This document shows positions 12,456 through 23,988 of a stretch of 64,000 nucleotides of DNA, piece after piece. Below the pieces are notes generated by a model. The model was given only the letters and a program-made list of their open reading frames with translations, was not told the origin of the DNA and did no database searches. How positions within the stretch are numbered: the first letter of the stretch is position 1; the number at the start of each line of letters is the position of its first letter. The stretch spans positions 34,331,946 to 34,395,945 of the forward strand of contig NC_054536.1 in assembly GCF_017654505.1 (NCBI RefSeq), written 5' to 3'. A program made the position numbers and the translations under genes. Source of the DNA: Polyodon spathula (Eukaryota > Chordata > Actinopteri > Acipenseriformes > Polyodontidae).

Positions 12456-13068
12456 TGTCACAGAGACGGCCGAAGTGGGCAGCGTCAGAACCAGGAAAAG
12501 GAATGAAATACACAAAACACAGGGCGGATGAAATGAAATGATGATGGCGCTGGCTGGCGCCGGTTTATTGTAAAATAAAAGGGTTTTTAACAAACAAAAG
12601 ACAGGACACGGCACTTCACGCCAAAATAAACAGACAAACAAAACAAATAGACACGGACAAAACACAGAGTGGACGAACGCTCACAAACAATTGAAATCTA
12701 TATTTACACTAATCTATCTCTTTCTCTCTCTCTCCCGTTGTCCACTCCCGAACACACAACCGCGAATATGTGACAACGTGCATCTATATATACTGTTGTG
12801 CTGGGATTCAATTACCAATTAATTATTCACTGAATCCCAGCACGTGAATTAATAAAGTGCAATTCCCCGTGCTCACATATTACTGCATTTTACTTGCACG
12901 TGAAGTGCTGTGCAATCCTCGTGCCTAAATACACATATACATTTTTTAAACACTCGTGTTACACAGACCCATTTATATCCCGTGTACCAATGTCTATACA
13001 CCAGCATTTAAACACACCACACGCAACACATAACAGATAATATACACAGGGGCGGGCACTTTGTCACA
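12456..13068 (-). mobile_element. Solo LTR, same family as the 26-34 kb element
   Basis: Reverse complement of the LTRs at 25905-26525, 29770-30404 and 33309-33943: from TGTCACAGAG (inverse of the LTR end CTCTGTGACA) to CTTTGTCACA (inverse of the LTR start). Flanked by a perfect 5-bp target duplication CCACT (12451-12455 and 13069-13073). No internal sequence remains, so it is a solo LTR left by LTR-LTR recombination. Confidence 0.93.
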
Positions 13069-13562
13069 CCACTTCATAAGACAAAAAACAACTTTGTGTT
13101 AATTATTGCTTTTTGATTTTTTTTTTTTCTAACAACGTAATGATATGAAAAAAGTGTTACTTAATTTTTGTTTTATAAGTAAAATAATCAAACTTTTCTA
13201 TTACATTTCTCAGCGGGATGTACTTTAAACAAATGACCTATTTTGTTTCCAAATCTTAATAGCCCTTTTAAATAATTATTTGTTGAGGAAACTAAATACA
13301 TGAACTATAGTATATTTTGCCTCCCAGATGCTCAGAGGGAGTTAATGTTGTTGATATTGTAAGATAAGCTCTTGCCAGTTTTGACAGGTAAGGGAGTCTT
13401 TCCTGATTTGCCTTCCTCATGTTAAAGGGTCAGTGTTTCTGCTGCTAGACTTTTCTGAGAGATATTGCATATCTTCTGTCTGCACACATGAAATTTGCTC
13501 TCCACCAGACTCTTCACTGCTGCTGTCTTCAAAAGAAAATTTTGTCTATCACTGTCTGCTTC

Positions 13563-13680
13563 ATTCTAGTTATCTTTCTTTTAACTACCACTGAACGGTA
13601 AATGCTAAACACTAAATAATATTTATAATATGTAGTGTTTAGCATTCAGTGGTAGAGTTAAAAGAAAGAATAACTAGAAT
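13563..13680. repeat. Long hairpin (fold-back) sequence
   Basis: Left arm 13563-13614 and right arm 13633-13680 are near-perfect inverse copies (cores ctagttatctttctttta and taaaagaaagaataactag) around an AT-rich loop of about 18 bp. Likely a tiny MITE or fold-back remnant. Confidence 0.85.
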
Positions 13681-14686
13681 TAAATAAATACACTAAATAT
13701 TATCCTTACATTATTATTATTTAACAAAGAAGGGGCTTTGTTGCAAATATATAAGTCGCTTGTGAGTCACAACAAGCTTTTGAGACGGACCCATCGGCAG
13801 TTACAAACCTTTCAAAGTAACAAGGCATATTAACACAAGTGGGGAGCCTGATAAATAAGAAATGTGTTTTATATTCTGATTTTCGTTATGCTAGGCCTTA
13901 ACTGACACAATGTTAGCTGAACTGACACAACTTAATGTATTAATTACATGCAGGGCTTAAAATTGGTCATTCTTTCATCTGGTCATTTTCTTACATTTAG
14001 TGATGCAGATTAAAAGATTTTTTTTTTTTTTTTAAATAAATGACCAGATGAATATAAATCATAAATTAAAATGTTTTATTTTCATAAAGTATATATTACA
14101 TTTCGGCTTCTGTTTTATTCAATAATGCAAAGGGGTGTTTTGTTTTTAGACGTTAAAGCAGAACTGTGCTGCTAAGAAATCATTGACTGTCACCGTGCCA
14201 GTGTTTCCATCTGGAGGAAGGAAAAAATCCCCTGCTTTTGACATTTTTTTTTGCTTTGCTCCTTTTGGACAAATCTGCCCTGGCTCATTGGAACAGCTGG
14301 GCGCAGACCTAGAGTCTGTCATTGTTTTTCATGTCAAAATAACAATAGGTTACGGATGTAACCTCGGTTCCCTGAAAGAGAAGATGACCACCAACCAATA
14401 CCTTTGGGATATACCTGCACAGATCAGGTATTCACTGAGCATTTTATGTAAAAGCTGCCGATAGGCCCCTCTGTGGAGTGACATCCACGGTCCTACGGAG
14501 GTAATAAATAGTCACCACATGGAGAACTCATTTGCATCGAACCCGCAATTGCGAGTGATGTAGGGGCGCTATCGTTCCCTTTCAATTAAAAAATGACCAC
14601 CAATCAATACCTTTGGGAAGGTATAAAAAAGCCGTCGCAAGGCAGTATGAGGGGACAGCATACGAGGGGTGTCTCCTTACCACCAA

Positions 14687-14865
14687 CTAGTGTTGGTGGT
14701 GTGAGCGTGCAACCTCAAGGACCCTTGTGCCTAATGAGGGCATAGAGGAATCTACAACATTAAGTCGGTAGAATCTCGTGAATGTATGTGGCATAGCCCA
14801 GCTAGCCGCAGTACAAATGTCAGTCAATAAATCTCCTCTAAAGAGGTCCCATGAAGTAGCTACAC
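14687..14865 (-). pseudogene. Possible tyrosine-recombinase C-terminus of the DIRS-like element
   Basis: Translates as LLTDICTAASWAMPHTFTRF followed by YRLNV and ends ARSHHQH before a stop. Aromatic residues around an FxRFYxLxV motif are consistent with the recombinase tail ending DIRS elements. It follows directly on ORF1-like sequence, implying a large internal deletion. Confidence 0.5.
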
Positions 14866-14892
14866 CTAGCAGACCACAGCATGCCATCGAGG

Positions 14893-15269
14893 TAGGCAGT
14901 CAAGAGACTTCCTGTATTGGCAAAGCGTGTTACTTGCGCTTCAGCTGCGTACGCCTTTTTGAGGTGGGATTCTGTGATCCTGCATTGCTGTTAGGGCATA
15001 CAGGATCCTTAGCCAGACCTCCTACCGGGGATGGGGGGGGGATCTTGCACCAAGGCCACGATGGTGGAGTCCACCGGCGGAAACTGTGCTATCCCCTTTG
15101 CCTCCGTACCTTCCAAGGAGGTTAGTGAGGCCAGGCTATTAGATACGCTGGGTGCCGAAGCCGGGTGGTGCCAGGAGGCTTTTACCTCCCGAAAATCTGG
15201 GAACACCGGAAAAGGTTGGGGAGTCGAAGCTTGCACTGGTCTGAAAACAGACCAGTGTTGTTCAGGCAC
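14893..15269 (-). pseudogene. DIRS-type ORF1 (gag-like) fragment
   Basis: - strand translation includes FPPVDSTIVALVQDPP (15090-15030) and, after a frame change, QCRITESHLKKAYAAEAQVT and RFANTGSLLTAYLDGM (14980-14890). I remember this motif series from gag-like proteins of fish DIRS elements. At least one frameshift separates the parts. Confidence 0.65.
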
Positions 15270-16289
15270 TGCCTTCCAGGTGTAGCGTCAGAGGGGGTCA
15301 TAATATCATTCTGGGTATGAAAGTGACAGAATTGAAATATGCAGAGGGGAATCTTAAATCTTTGGTTTCTGGTCACAGACTCCCCCACTGACAAAGAATG
15401 CTTTTAGAAAGAGTTGTAAACTAACTGCTGGACAAGTGTTTCATCTTTACCTATCACTGAATGAATCATTTAGGCGCCTGCAGTATCTTGCAGAAGGCAA
15501 GCCGGACAGTTTTAAGTATGCTTTGACACTTCGGACTCTGAACAGTACCCCTCGTAAACAGAACCGACAGAGGTCGAAACCACGGACCAATTGAGAACAA
15601 TGGGTTGTCTCTGAACGAGAACAACCAGTGAGAAACACCCCACGTGGACTCGGACCCAGCCCAAAATAACCAAAGTAAATAAATCACAGGGTGGAAGTCA
15701 GGACAACAAAACCAACCGCGTGACTTTCTAATGGCATGTGCTCTCCACTTTTGAGGAGTTTGCACATGAGAGAGCTGGAGTGTGCATCCATGAGAGGGCT
15801 TGAATTTGCCTATGCTTGAGTTTTCCGCACAGAGGAACAGTGCTCCAGGCAAGAAAAACAAGTGCGTTCCACCTGCTAGAAGTGGCTTGGAGTTCGGAGG
15901 AACGAAATGGAAGCTAAACTGCACTGAAGAAAGTTTCTGAATCGTGGGAGCATAAGTGCTCGAATTCACGGAAGGCAAGGAAGAACCAATGTTCTGAAGA
16001 ATGGCTAAAATCAGCTTTGAAGTGATCCGTAGTTCTTTGCCTTACGAGGGACTGAAACAGTAAATGGAAGCAAATCCAGCAGCTGGACCTAAGGTCATGT
16101 ATGAGCTGCACAGAAGAATTGCAACAAGAACACTTCCACGAAGTACATAACTTTTCAATTGCAACATATTATCTGAACTGAGTTACGTCTGATCAACTGA
16201 ACTATTTCCAGTTGGAAAACTCACTGCATGAGCACCCGACCTGAAAGAAACTGTTTGGACCATGAACACTGTTGTGGTTGTTTGAGCAC

Positions 16290-16570
16290 TGCATCACCTC
16301 TACACTTGCGCACTGCAAGCCACTTTGCCACAGCGTTGAAGCATCAAGGCCTCAAGGATGCCGAAGCACCGAGGGCGCCAAAGACACCAAAGCACTGGGC
16401 TTAAAAGCCTCGAGGCACCGAGGCTATGAGCACCAGTGGCGCGAGGCGACTGAAGCAGGGAAGTGCTTGAGCACAGAGAGCATCGAAGCTCTAGGGCAGA
16501 GGTTCCGAGGGTACCATGAGTGTCAAGGCCTAGACACTGAGGCACCAAAGCACTGAGCACCAAGGGCACT
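16290..16570. repeat. Degenerate GCACCGAGG-type short repeats in the DIRS-like element
   Basis: Many imperfect copies of units such as aagcaccgagg, gcaccaaagcactg and gcaccgaggc. Open frames here on both strands follow from the repeat. The DIRS fragment near 55.9-56.06 kb has a comparable run of ggtaccggttcggt-type units at the same relative place. Confidence 0.65.
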
Positions 16571-16604
16571 GAGCTGTGGCTGGACTAATGGAGGAAGCCC
16601 ACTG

Positions 16605-16636
<32 letters not shown>

Positions 16637-17390
16637 ATACTGCAATCCAGTAACAGACACTCAACAGCAAGCTGGAGTGTAAGGATGTTGTTGTTTTTTT
16701 TTTTTGCTTTCTTTTTTTTTTTATTCTAAGCAATAAAAAAGGATCAATAGTAACAACCTGTAGGGGCGCTAGGCGTCGCACAGCAAGTAGTTGTGCCGAG
16801 GTAGCCCAGAGTCCTCGACTCAGCAGCAGCATGCACAGAGCTGGGGCTCGCTGGAGGAAGGTCTCTCTTGGTATTTTCAAAAGCTGACAAGTGGCAAGTC
16901 GCCAGGAGATGTAGGCTGTTGAAAATATATATATATTTTTAATTTTTTAAACCGAAGCGCAGCTGCGCAACGTTTAGCTCAGGCTTCAGTTGCCAAGTCC
17001 TGAGTCCGGGGAAAGTAACTTGGAATAAATTGCCAAGTTACTTACAGAAAAACTCAGAGAGAAGTGCTCTTTTAACCCTTTGCGGTCCTGTGTCAGACCC
17101 TGTCCTACATCATCAAAAAGACGTAAAGCACAGGTCTCTGGATGTTGTATTAATAAAATAATGACTTGGATAGCATTATTGAGGAGTTTGGTGAAAAAAC
17201 GAGTGATCAGGAGAGGATTTATCAGTATGCACATCTATAAAGAGGAATGTGAAAAATATAGCAAACAAGCGGTGGGGCTTGGCTGGAGATGCAGTACTGA
17301 TGTCATTTTGCCATGCAATGCATTTTACACCTGTTTAACGCATCTCCTGAAAAAAATTTAAAACTGTGTGTGTGAAAATAAATTGCACCT

Positions 17391-17865
17391 GGGGGCTTCC
17401 GAGCGGTGCATCCAGTAAAAGCACTCCGTGCTTTTGTGCCCTATAGCCTGGAAATCGCAAGTTCGAATCCAGGCTGTCACTGTTGACTCTGACCAGGAGT
17501 TCCTAGGGGGTGGTGCTCAGTTGGCTGAGTGGGAGGGACGGAGGGCTAGGTCAGCCAGGGTGTCCTCAGCTCACCGTGCACCAGTGACCCCTGTGGTCTG
17601 ACCAGTTGCCTACAGGCTTGCCTATAAGCTGCCCAGGGCTGCGTTGTCCTCTGACGCTGTAGCTCTGAGGTGGCTGTTTGGTTAGTCTGCAGTGTGTAAA
17701 GAAGCAGTTGGCTGATGGCAGGCGCTTCGGAGGACAGCGTGTGTTCGTCTTCAATGCTTCCAAGTCAGTGCAGGGGTGGTAGCCGTGAGCTAAGCCTAAA
17801 AATAATTGGATACGACGAAATTGGGGAGAAAATAATTGGCGACGACTAAATTTTATTTTTTAAAA
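17391..17865 (+). mobile_element. tRNA-derived SINE, near full length
   Basis: Begins ggggcttccgagcggtgcat with an A-box-like segment; the B box GTTCGAATCC is at 17461-17470. The body has gtgtcctcagctcaccgtgc and gctgcccagggctgcgttgt, and the tail ends in short A/T-rich aattgg...gaaaataatt repeats. It resembles a SINE I associate with sturgeon and paddlefish. Nested in the DIRS-like element. Confidence 0.85.
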
Positions 17866-17983
17866 AGATTTTAAAAAAAGAAAATAAATTGGACCAGACG
17901 TGCCTGACAAGTGCAGAATAAATGGACTGCAAAGGTTTAAAAGAGACAATCAAACAAATGGAAAGAAGTTAGTTATACCCACC

Positions 17984-18546
17984 TGTGGCAGAGCAAAGCT
18001 CTGCCCTTTTTAAATTGGCAGGGATGTAGCAGTATTTTCTTTTCAAAAAAAAAATTATCCCAAAAATTCCAAAAAAATAAAAATACTGCTCTGAGCCTCT
18101 AGGTGGCGCTATCCCACTCTGACACCAAATGTGGCAGGCTGGCAAGTGGATAGAGGCCCAGAGACAGACTGCAATTCAAAAAAATATACTTTTATTATAA
18201 ATAGATACAAAAATAAAAAGGCACAAGGGCCAAAACAAAGGGATTGAAACATAAAAAGAAAGACAAAAAAAGCAAAATGTACAAAATAAAGGTTTCCAGG
18301 CTGGGCATTGCCTTCTCTGGATTCAAATTTACAAAACCAACAAACACCAACCTGCTTCCCCAGCTCCCTCTCCCAAATGAGAAGCAGATGCCTCCTTTTA
18401 TGTCAGGTGGCTGGGCGCTGATTGATCGTTAATTAACCTAATCAACTAATCAACCCCAGCCACCTGAACATAATAAACCCAGGCAGGTAGGGGAAGTTAA
18501 CCCCATCCCTGCCAATTTAAAAAGGGCAGAGCTTTGCTCTGCCACA
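17984..18546 (-). mobile_element. Small LTR insertion with fold-back end, nested in DIRS-like element
   Basis: On the - strand a 417-bp LTR (18546 to 18130, TGTGGCAGAG...GCCTGCCACA) is followed 2 bp later by a primer-binding site matching tRNA-Leu (TGGTGTCAGAGTGGGAT, 18127-18111). The remaining leader ends in an inverted copy of the first 43 bp of the LTR (17984-18026 versus 18503-18546). The whole is flanked by a perfect 5-bp duplication CCACC (17979-17983 and 18547-18551). Confidence 0.82.
18111..18127 (-). promoter_or_regulatory. Primer-binding site, tRNA-Leu type
   Basis: - strand TGGTGTCAGAGTGGGAT, two bases after the LTR end, closely matches the complement of the 3' end of vertebrate tRNA-Leu (CAG type). 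Confidence 0.75.
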
Positions 18547-18759
18547 CCACCTTACGTACCAGGATGTGAGAGGCAAAAGAGAACAAGTTCTCCGTGTGGT
18601 GATTATTTATTTAGTACCTCACTGAGGCGGGACCAAGGACGTCACTCCACGGAGAGGCCTATCGGCAGCTTTGATATAAAATGCTCATTGAATACCTGAC
18701 CTGTGCAGGCATAGCCCAAAGGTATTGGTTGGTGGTCATCTTCGAATTGATAGGGAACC

Positions 18760-20567
18760 ATTTTGATCCTAGTGTAAAAAAATAGGAGAAAGGGGGCACA
18801 TGAAATAAAAAAGAAAGACAGTGGGGAGTCTAGCCCTAGTTGATAGTCTATATATCTGTTTACACTGTAATTTATGGGAAACATTGCATTAAATAAATAA
18901 ACAAACACTAATCCTACTGTCTCTGCATTCACCATCATTATTATATTTTTGCTCTGTGAATATCTAGACACTTCAGTGTTCAGCTTCTCCACATTTACTC
19001 TCTTGCTTAAAAGCTGTCAGTGTGTGTGTATTGGGGGAGGGTCTCGCATCACTGCTTGCTTCTGCGTGCTCACTGTTTGTGACAGAATATCACCCACACC
19101 ACTGCTGTGTGAGGGGGGGGTGGCGATGAATCTATGATTCATCTGATGAGTAATTATTGCAGTACTTGTATATAAAATTATCTCAATCCAAAAATTGTAG
19201 GTGATACAAAACTTTTGGCCATAGCTGTATGTATTAATAAAATGTGCATGCAATTTATTATACAAACTGAAATTTGATGTGTTTGAGTGGTTTTTATTTT
19301 TAATAACCAAAATTAACCGTCTTTGCCAAACTATAATAAATAAAAAGCTTCCCCCCCCCCCCCCAGAACTGAACAAAAAAATTAAAACTTCAAGCCCCAA
19401 TTCTATGTGAAAGTTAATAAGATGCTGTAGTTACACCATCCTGCTGTGGATTCCAACTTCAGTGCTCTGAGAATACTAAGAGTCAATGTTTTTGTTTCCA
19501 TTTATGTAAAGCAGCACTTGCAGACTCACATTTGTGCTTTATACACTATTTTATTGTGCAAAATGTGAAGATTCAGTAGCATTTCTTTATTAAAATGCAA
19601 GGGAATTTGTTGCTTGAGGTGATGTAGAACTATTGGTAGTCATGCTATAGACATTTGTGGTGTGCTAATGCTCAGCTTTGTAAAGCATAGCTCATTTACC
19701 ATGCTGCTGTTTTCTCTAGATTCTCTGGAAGCAGATTAGAAAAAGGGTTGTGTTGCTGCCAGTCTAATTTCATCAGCCTCCCGGTTTACTCTGGGAGTGC
19801 CTTTAAATAAATGTTTGACCTTGCCATGACATCCTGTCTGTGACAGGTTTATGAGGAGGCAGGGAGTTGGGTTCAGATTTCTTTCCAGGAATTTGAAGCC
19901 CTATTGTGTTTCCAGGAATAGGAGCCATAAAAGCTGGTGCTGTTTTTCTACCTTATTTAAAAATCCATTTTAAATTAGTTACCCCTTCAAATAGCACATT
20001 TCATGTATCGCCACAAAGATTGCATGTGTTTGTTACTTAATATGTTTTTTTGGTGGTGGTGGGGGGGGGCGGGATTGTAAGAACAGTTTGGTATGTTTCT
20101 AGCATTCAAGAAATTATTCAGAAATCAAAGAGCTAAATTACATCTGCAGACATTACTTTAATCATTTAAAAAAGCTGTTGTATTTCCTTCCTACTTTAAC
20201 CAGTTGTAATTAAATCAAAATCATACACCCTGGTGCTCCCCACCCGCAAATATAATATAGTAAATAGTTGAATACAGTACTGTGGGGATAGTGTGAACAT
20301 CTCTTTTGCTTGTTCTTTAAAATATATACTGCGTATTGAATTAAAAAAAAAAAAAAAAGTTTAATATATTTAAACACAGTTACCATCAGAATATAACCAC
20401 CCTGTTTATAACAGGCTGCCACTTGTTTAAATGTTTCACCCTGAACGAGAATGGAGCAGTGGAACGTCTGATAAAAGGAGAATCATGTCTGCATTTTTAT
20501 TGTGACTCTAATACATTCTTCTGGAGTAGAACAGGATGTTAACTTCTCTTGTATATATTGCCTGTAG
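18760..20567 (+). other. CNOT10 intron, no recognised gene
   Basis: AT-rich intronic sequence with homopolymer runs (poly-C near 19351-19364, G-rich near 20060). No exon or element identified. Confidence 0.6.
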
Positions 20568-20681
20568 GTGCTCTATTCTGGCCTGCAGCTCTTATGTAGC
20601 TCTGGCTCTCGGAGATAACCTCCTGGCTTTGAATCATGCAGAGAAACTTCTACAGCAGCTCAAGTTGTCGGGATCACTAAA
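20568..20681 (+). CDS. CNOT10: CNOT10 exon
   Basis: 114 nt, acceptor ttgcctgtag, donor gtatgt. Encodes [20 protein letters not shown] then [17 protein letters not shown], a TPR-like hairpin highly similar to human. A long T run follows the donor. Confidence 0.96.
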
Positions 20682-21312
20682 GTATGTTAACCTTTTTTTT
20701 TTTTTTTTTTGTAATATTTCCTGCCTTTTAGTGTAAAATTGCCTTGTAAGGCTTTGTTCCAACATACATACATTTTAAACATTCAATCATAAAATCTCCA
20801 GTAATAATAAAATAAACTAGTATAATGGTTGAATTAGGAAAATTATAGATATAACTTTCCATATGAAGAGAACAGAAATGTGCAATGGGAAAATGAAGAA
20901 CGTCCTGAAACAAGTATATGCACTATTGTACTGACCAAATTAAGAGACGTGAGATGGATTTCTCCTGCTTCATTATAGTGACTACTCCTCTCAACTCCAA
21001 TGCATGGTACTATTTGCATATTCAAAGAAAAAAATAAAAGAATGACAGTTTCACAGAAAAAAAACTGGTGTTCCCAATTATAATAATAATAACAAACACT
21101 GTCCAGACAAACACTTAACCTCTTAAGGCACATGAGGATGACCAGATGTCCTTTGTACCTTAAAGGGTTAAGGAATCTTTGCTTCTCTATACTTCGCTGA
21201 TATTTGTGATTCACAAGTAAGAAAACTCCTGTTTTTTTTCACACATCAATAACTGAGTAATGTGATTTGTAAACTGCTGAAATTTTAAAGCTTTATGTTT
21301 GTGTTGGTATAG

Positions 21313-21443
21313 ATTTCTGGGCCACTTGTATGCAGCCGAGGCTCTCATCTCTTTGGACAGGATCGCTGATGCCATTAGTCACTTGAACCCTGAGAACGTC
21401 ACTGATGTTTCCCTAGGGATCTCTTCAAATGAACAAGATCAAG
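21313..21443 (+). CDS. CNOT10: CNOT10 exon
   Basis: 131 nt, acceptor ttggtatag, donor gttaat. Encodes [35 protein letters not shown] and SNEQDQ, all recognisable in human CNOT10. Confidence 0.95.
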
Positions 21444-22202
21444 GTTAATGAGCATGTGTTTGATTAAAACCGGACATGCATTAAGCTTCTTTCCTGCCGT
21501 AAGCAGCATGTGTAAAATGTAGATATTTAGTTTAACTAGCAGTATATTTTTTCAGAGAGCTATTCAGCCTTTTAAAGGCTTGTTTCTCTCCCTGCCCCCA
21601 TAGAACCTATATCACAGTATAACAATTCTACATTATTTTCTTTATTTTGCTTTTAAAAAAGTGATCTTAAACCTGCACTACTTTAAGCAAACATTGTTAT
21701 TTCACAAGTTAGGATGTACAAGATTTACATATCTAGATTAAAAAACATAGCTTACTAAATAATTATTATTTTACACAATACATGTTTGTCTAAGCTGTAT
21801 TAATGGGATACCCAACAATATTTTACAGAATATGCTATCAAGATTATCCTAACCAGTTTCATGAATGAGGACAGTTTAAGTAACATACTAACTGTAATTG
21901 AGCTCATGGATTCGCTGTAATCCTTATTTACTCAAAATTGAAAAAAATATATACTGTTTATGTAATATGGCTTTTTGGTTGGCTTAGCAGTGTGTTGGTC
22001 CTTGAGAAATCTCTTGAAATAAAGTCTTTCATTTGCACGTATTTTCAGAAAGGGAGGGCATTTTAAAACTTGTGTCAAAACATTTATACTACTGTTGGTT
22101 GAGATCTGAATGCCATACAGATGGTTAAGGGACATTCATGAAGCAACAAATATGAAAGTTATTAATGTGCTTTATAATATATAAAGTATATGTGTGTATA
22201 TA

Positions 22203-23690
22203 CAGTACCAGTCAAAAGTTTGAGTACACCTGCTTGAAACCAGGCTTTTCATGATTGTCTATGCTTTTAACTGTATAAACTTGGCTATAAACACTTAATA
22301 TTTCATTATATGATACGTGTACTTATATAAGCTGATAATCATAAGTGAATTGCATTCAAAAATGTAATTTTTAAATGAAAATGTAAATCTTGTCAATTTC
22401 AATGAAATGGTCACCCAAAGCAAGGGGATTTCAGTCTGAAGCCCAAGTCAGTTAAAAGTCTGAAATGTGTATAACACGGTGTTAGAACACTGGCCTAAGT
22501 ATAAAAGTGTTATAATTAACCTTTTGTCACCAATTATTGTTAACAGGTGAGGGTCCATGATTACTAAAAATATAGGTAGCATAGGCACAAGTTTGTCATT
22601 CCTGAATGTAAGGGAGCAGAAAATGGCAAAATACGCTCAGTTAGCAAAGAAAAAAGACAGAAATGAAGGTCAATCTTTAAGACAAATCACAAGAACTTTG
22701 CAAGTGTCTGTAACTGCTGTGGCCAAGACCATCAAACAGTTTGAAGTAACTGCCACTCACGAGGTCAGGCAGGCCAAGGGTGACCTCAGAATCAGAGAAC
22801 AAGTTCATTCGAGTCACAAGTTTGCAAAATCGGCGATTAACTGCTCCTGAAATACAAGCTCAGCTAAACGCTATTAGAAGTACAGATGTTTCAACATCAA
22901 CTGTTCAGAGGAGATTGTGTGAAGCTGGCCTAACTGGAAGAATTGCTGCAAAGAAACCATTATTGAGTGCCGAATAAGAGGAAGAGACTCGCCTGGGCCA
23001 AAAAACACAGAAACTGGACCTTTGAGGAGTGAACGTCGGTCTTATGGACCGATGGACCCAAATATTTCAAATTTTGACTCAGCTGCCGAGTATTTGTAAG
23101 ATGCAAGAGGGTGAGCGCATGAGTTCTGCGTGTGTGGTTCCCACTGTCAAACATGGAGGAGGCAGAGTCATGGTCTGGGGTTGCTTTGCTGGTGATAGTT
23201 GGTGATCTTTACCAAGTCCATGGCAAGCTCAACCAGCATGGCTATCATAGCATACTTCAGAGGCATACCATTCCATCAGGATTACGGCCAGTTGGGCAGT
23301 CCTTCATTCTTCAGCAAGAAAATGTCCCTAAAAACACACCTCAAAGTTTTGCAAGAACTATCTGGCGAAGAAGGAAAGTGAAGGACAGCTCAATCTAATG
23401 ACCTGGCCTGCCCAGTCTCCAGATCTCAATCCCATAGAACTTATATGGGACGAACTGGACAGAAGAGTCAAAGCAAAGCTACCCACAAGTGCCCTACATC
23501 TCTGGGAATTGCTGCAGAAGATCTGGGACGACATGTCGGGTGATTTCCTGCTGAAACTTGTTAACCGAATGCCTAGTGTTTGTGAGGCTGTTATTAAGTC
23601 ACAGGGTGGATTTTGAGGAATCCAAGATTTAGAGACAATTTTCTTGAACATTGCTTTGATACTCCTTATGATTCTGTAACCCCAGCATCA
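22203..23690 (+). mobile_element. Tc1-like transposon, 3' end missing
   Basis: The left terminus CAGTACCAGTCAAAAGTTTG (22203) is a classic Tc1 end. The transposase reading frame is in the same orientation. The matching right terminus is not seen after the transposase stop, so the 3' end is deleted or too diverged. Lies in a CNOT10 intron. Confidence 0.9.
22624..23616 (+). pseudogene. Tc1-like transposase pseudogene
   Basis: Pieces in different frames follow the family order. The N-terminal HTH is SLRQITRTLQVSVTAVAKTI (22675-22735). Then come HKFAKSAINC/NRRLTAPEIQAQL, STSTVQRRLCEAGLTGRIAA and KKPLLSAE. Then come the HGGG-VMVWGC-like block near 23150, LNQHGYHSILQRHTIPSGLR (23230-23285) and SPDLNPIELIWDELDRRVKA (23416-23475), with the final acidic residue of the DDE triad. 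The stop is at 23614-23616. In-frame stops and shifts rule out an active enzyme. Confidence 0.92.
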
Positions 23691-23988
23691 TTATGAATCT
23701 TACTCTGATATGTTCTGCATTTATGTTGCTTCATGAATGTCCCCTTAACAGTCTGCATGGCATTCAGATTTTGAGTGTGCACAGGCAAAACATAGGATGG
23801 CAGCCGATGGTTAAGAGATTTAATATTATCATACTGAACTATTTGTTTCAGGTAAAAAAAAAAAAAACGGTACTGGTACATTTATTTTTGTGGATGGCAC
23901 ACACTTGCAGTGTTAAAATAAATATTGATTTAGCAGAGTCTGGGCATTAATTTGTACAATCAATAAACTTGTGTTATTTACTCTGCAG

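Larger units (their letters stand above)
14345..18759 (-). mobile_element. DIRS-like retroelement with inverted terminal repeats, decayed
   Basis: Inverted repeats about 165-175 bp long bound the element: 14366-14529 and 18585-18759 share GGTTCCCT, AAGATGACCACCAACCAATA, GCTGCCGATAGGCC and GGAGTGACRTCC in opposite orientation. A second, direct copy of the end motif lies at 14571-14620. On the - strand the inside holds an ORF1-like segment then a possible recombinase tail, so most of the RT/RNase H region is deleted. A SINE and an LTR insertion are nested near its - strand 5' side. Family call is from the inverted repeats and protein motifs. Confidence 0.72.
22104..23769. repeat. Inverted arms bracketing a Tc1 insertion
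   Basis: 22104-22148 and 23724-23769 are inverse copies (atctgaatgccatacagatg... against ...ctgcatggcattcagat) with about 40 of 46 positions matching by eye. They lie outside the Tc1 terminus at 22203, suggesting an older fold-back element hosting the Tc1 or an extended end of the same element. Confidence 0.7.

Noticed and set aside
16272..16569. Frames of about 90 codons on both strands in the GCACCGAGG repeats
   Set aside because: Repeat-driven openness inside a decayed DIRS-like element.
17461..17470. Functional tRNA gene suggested by the B box
   Set aside because: No cloverleaf can be formed over the whole head, and the sequence continues into a SINE body and tail.
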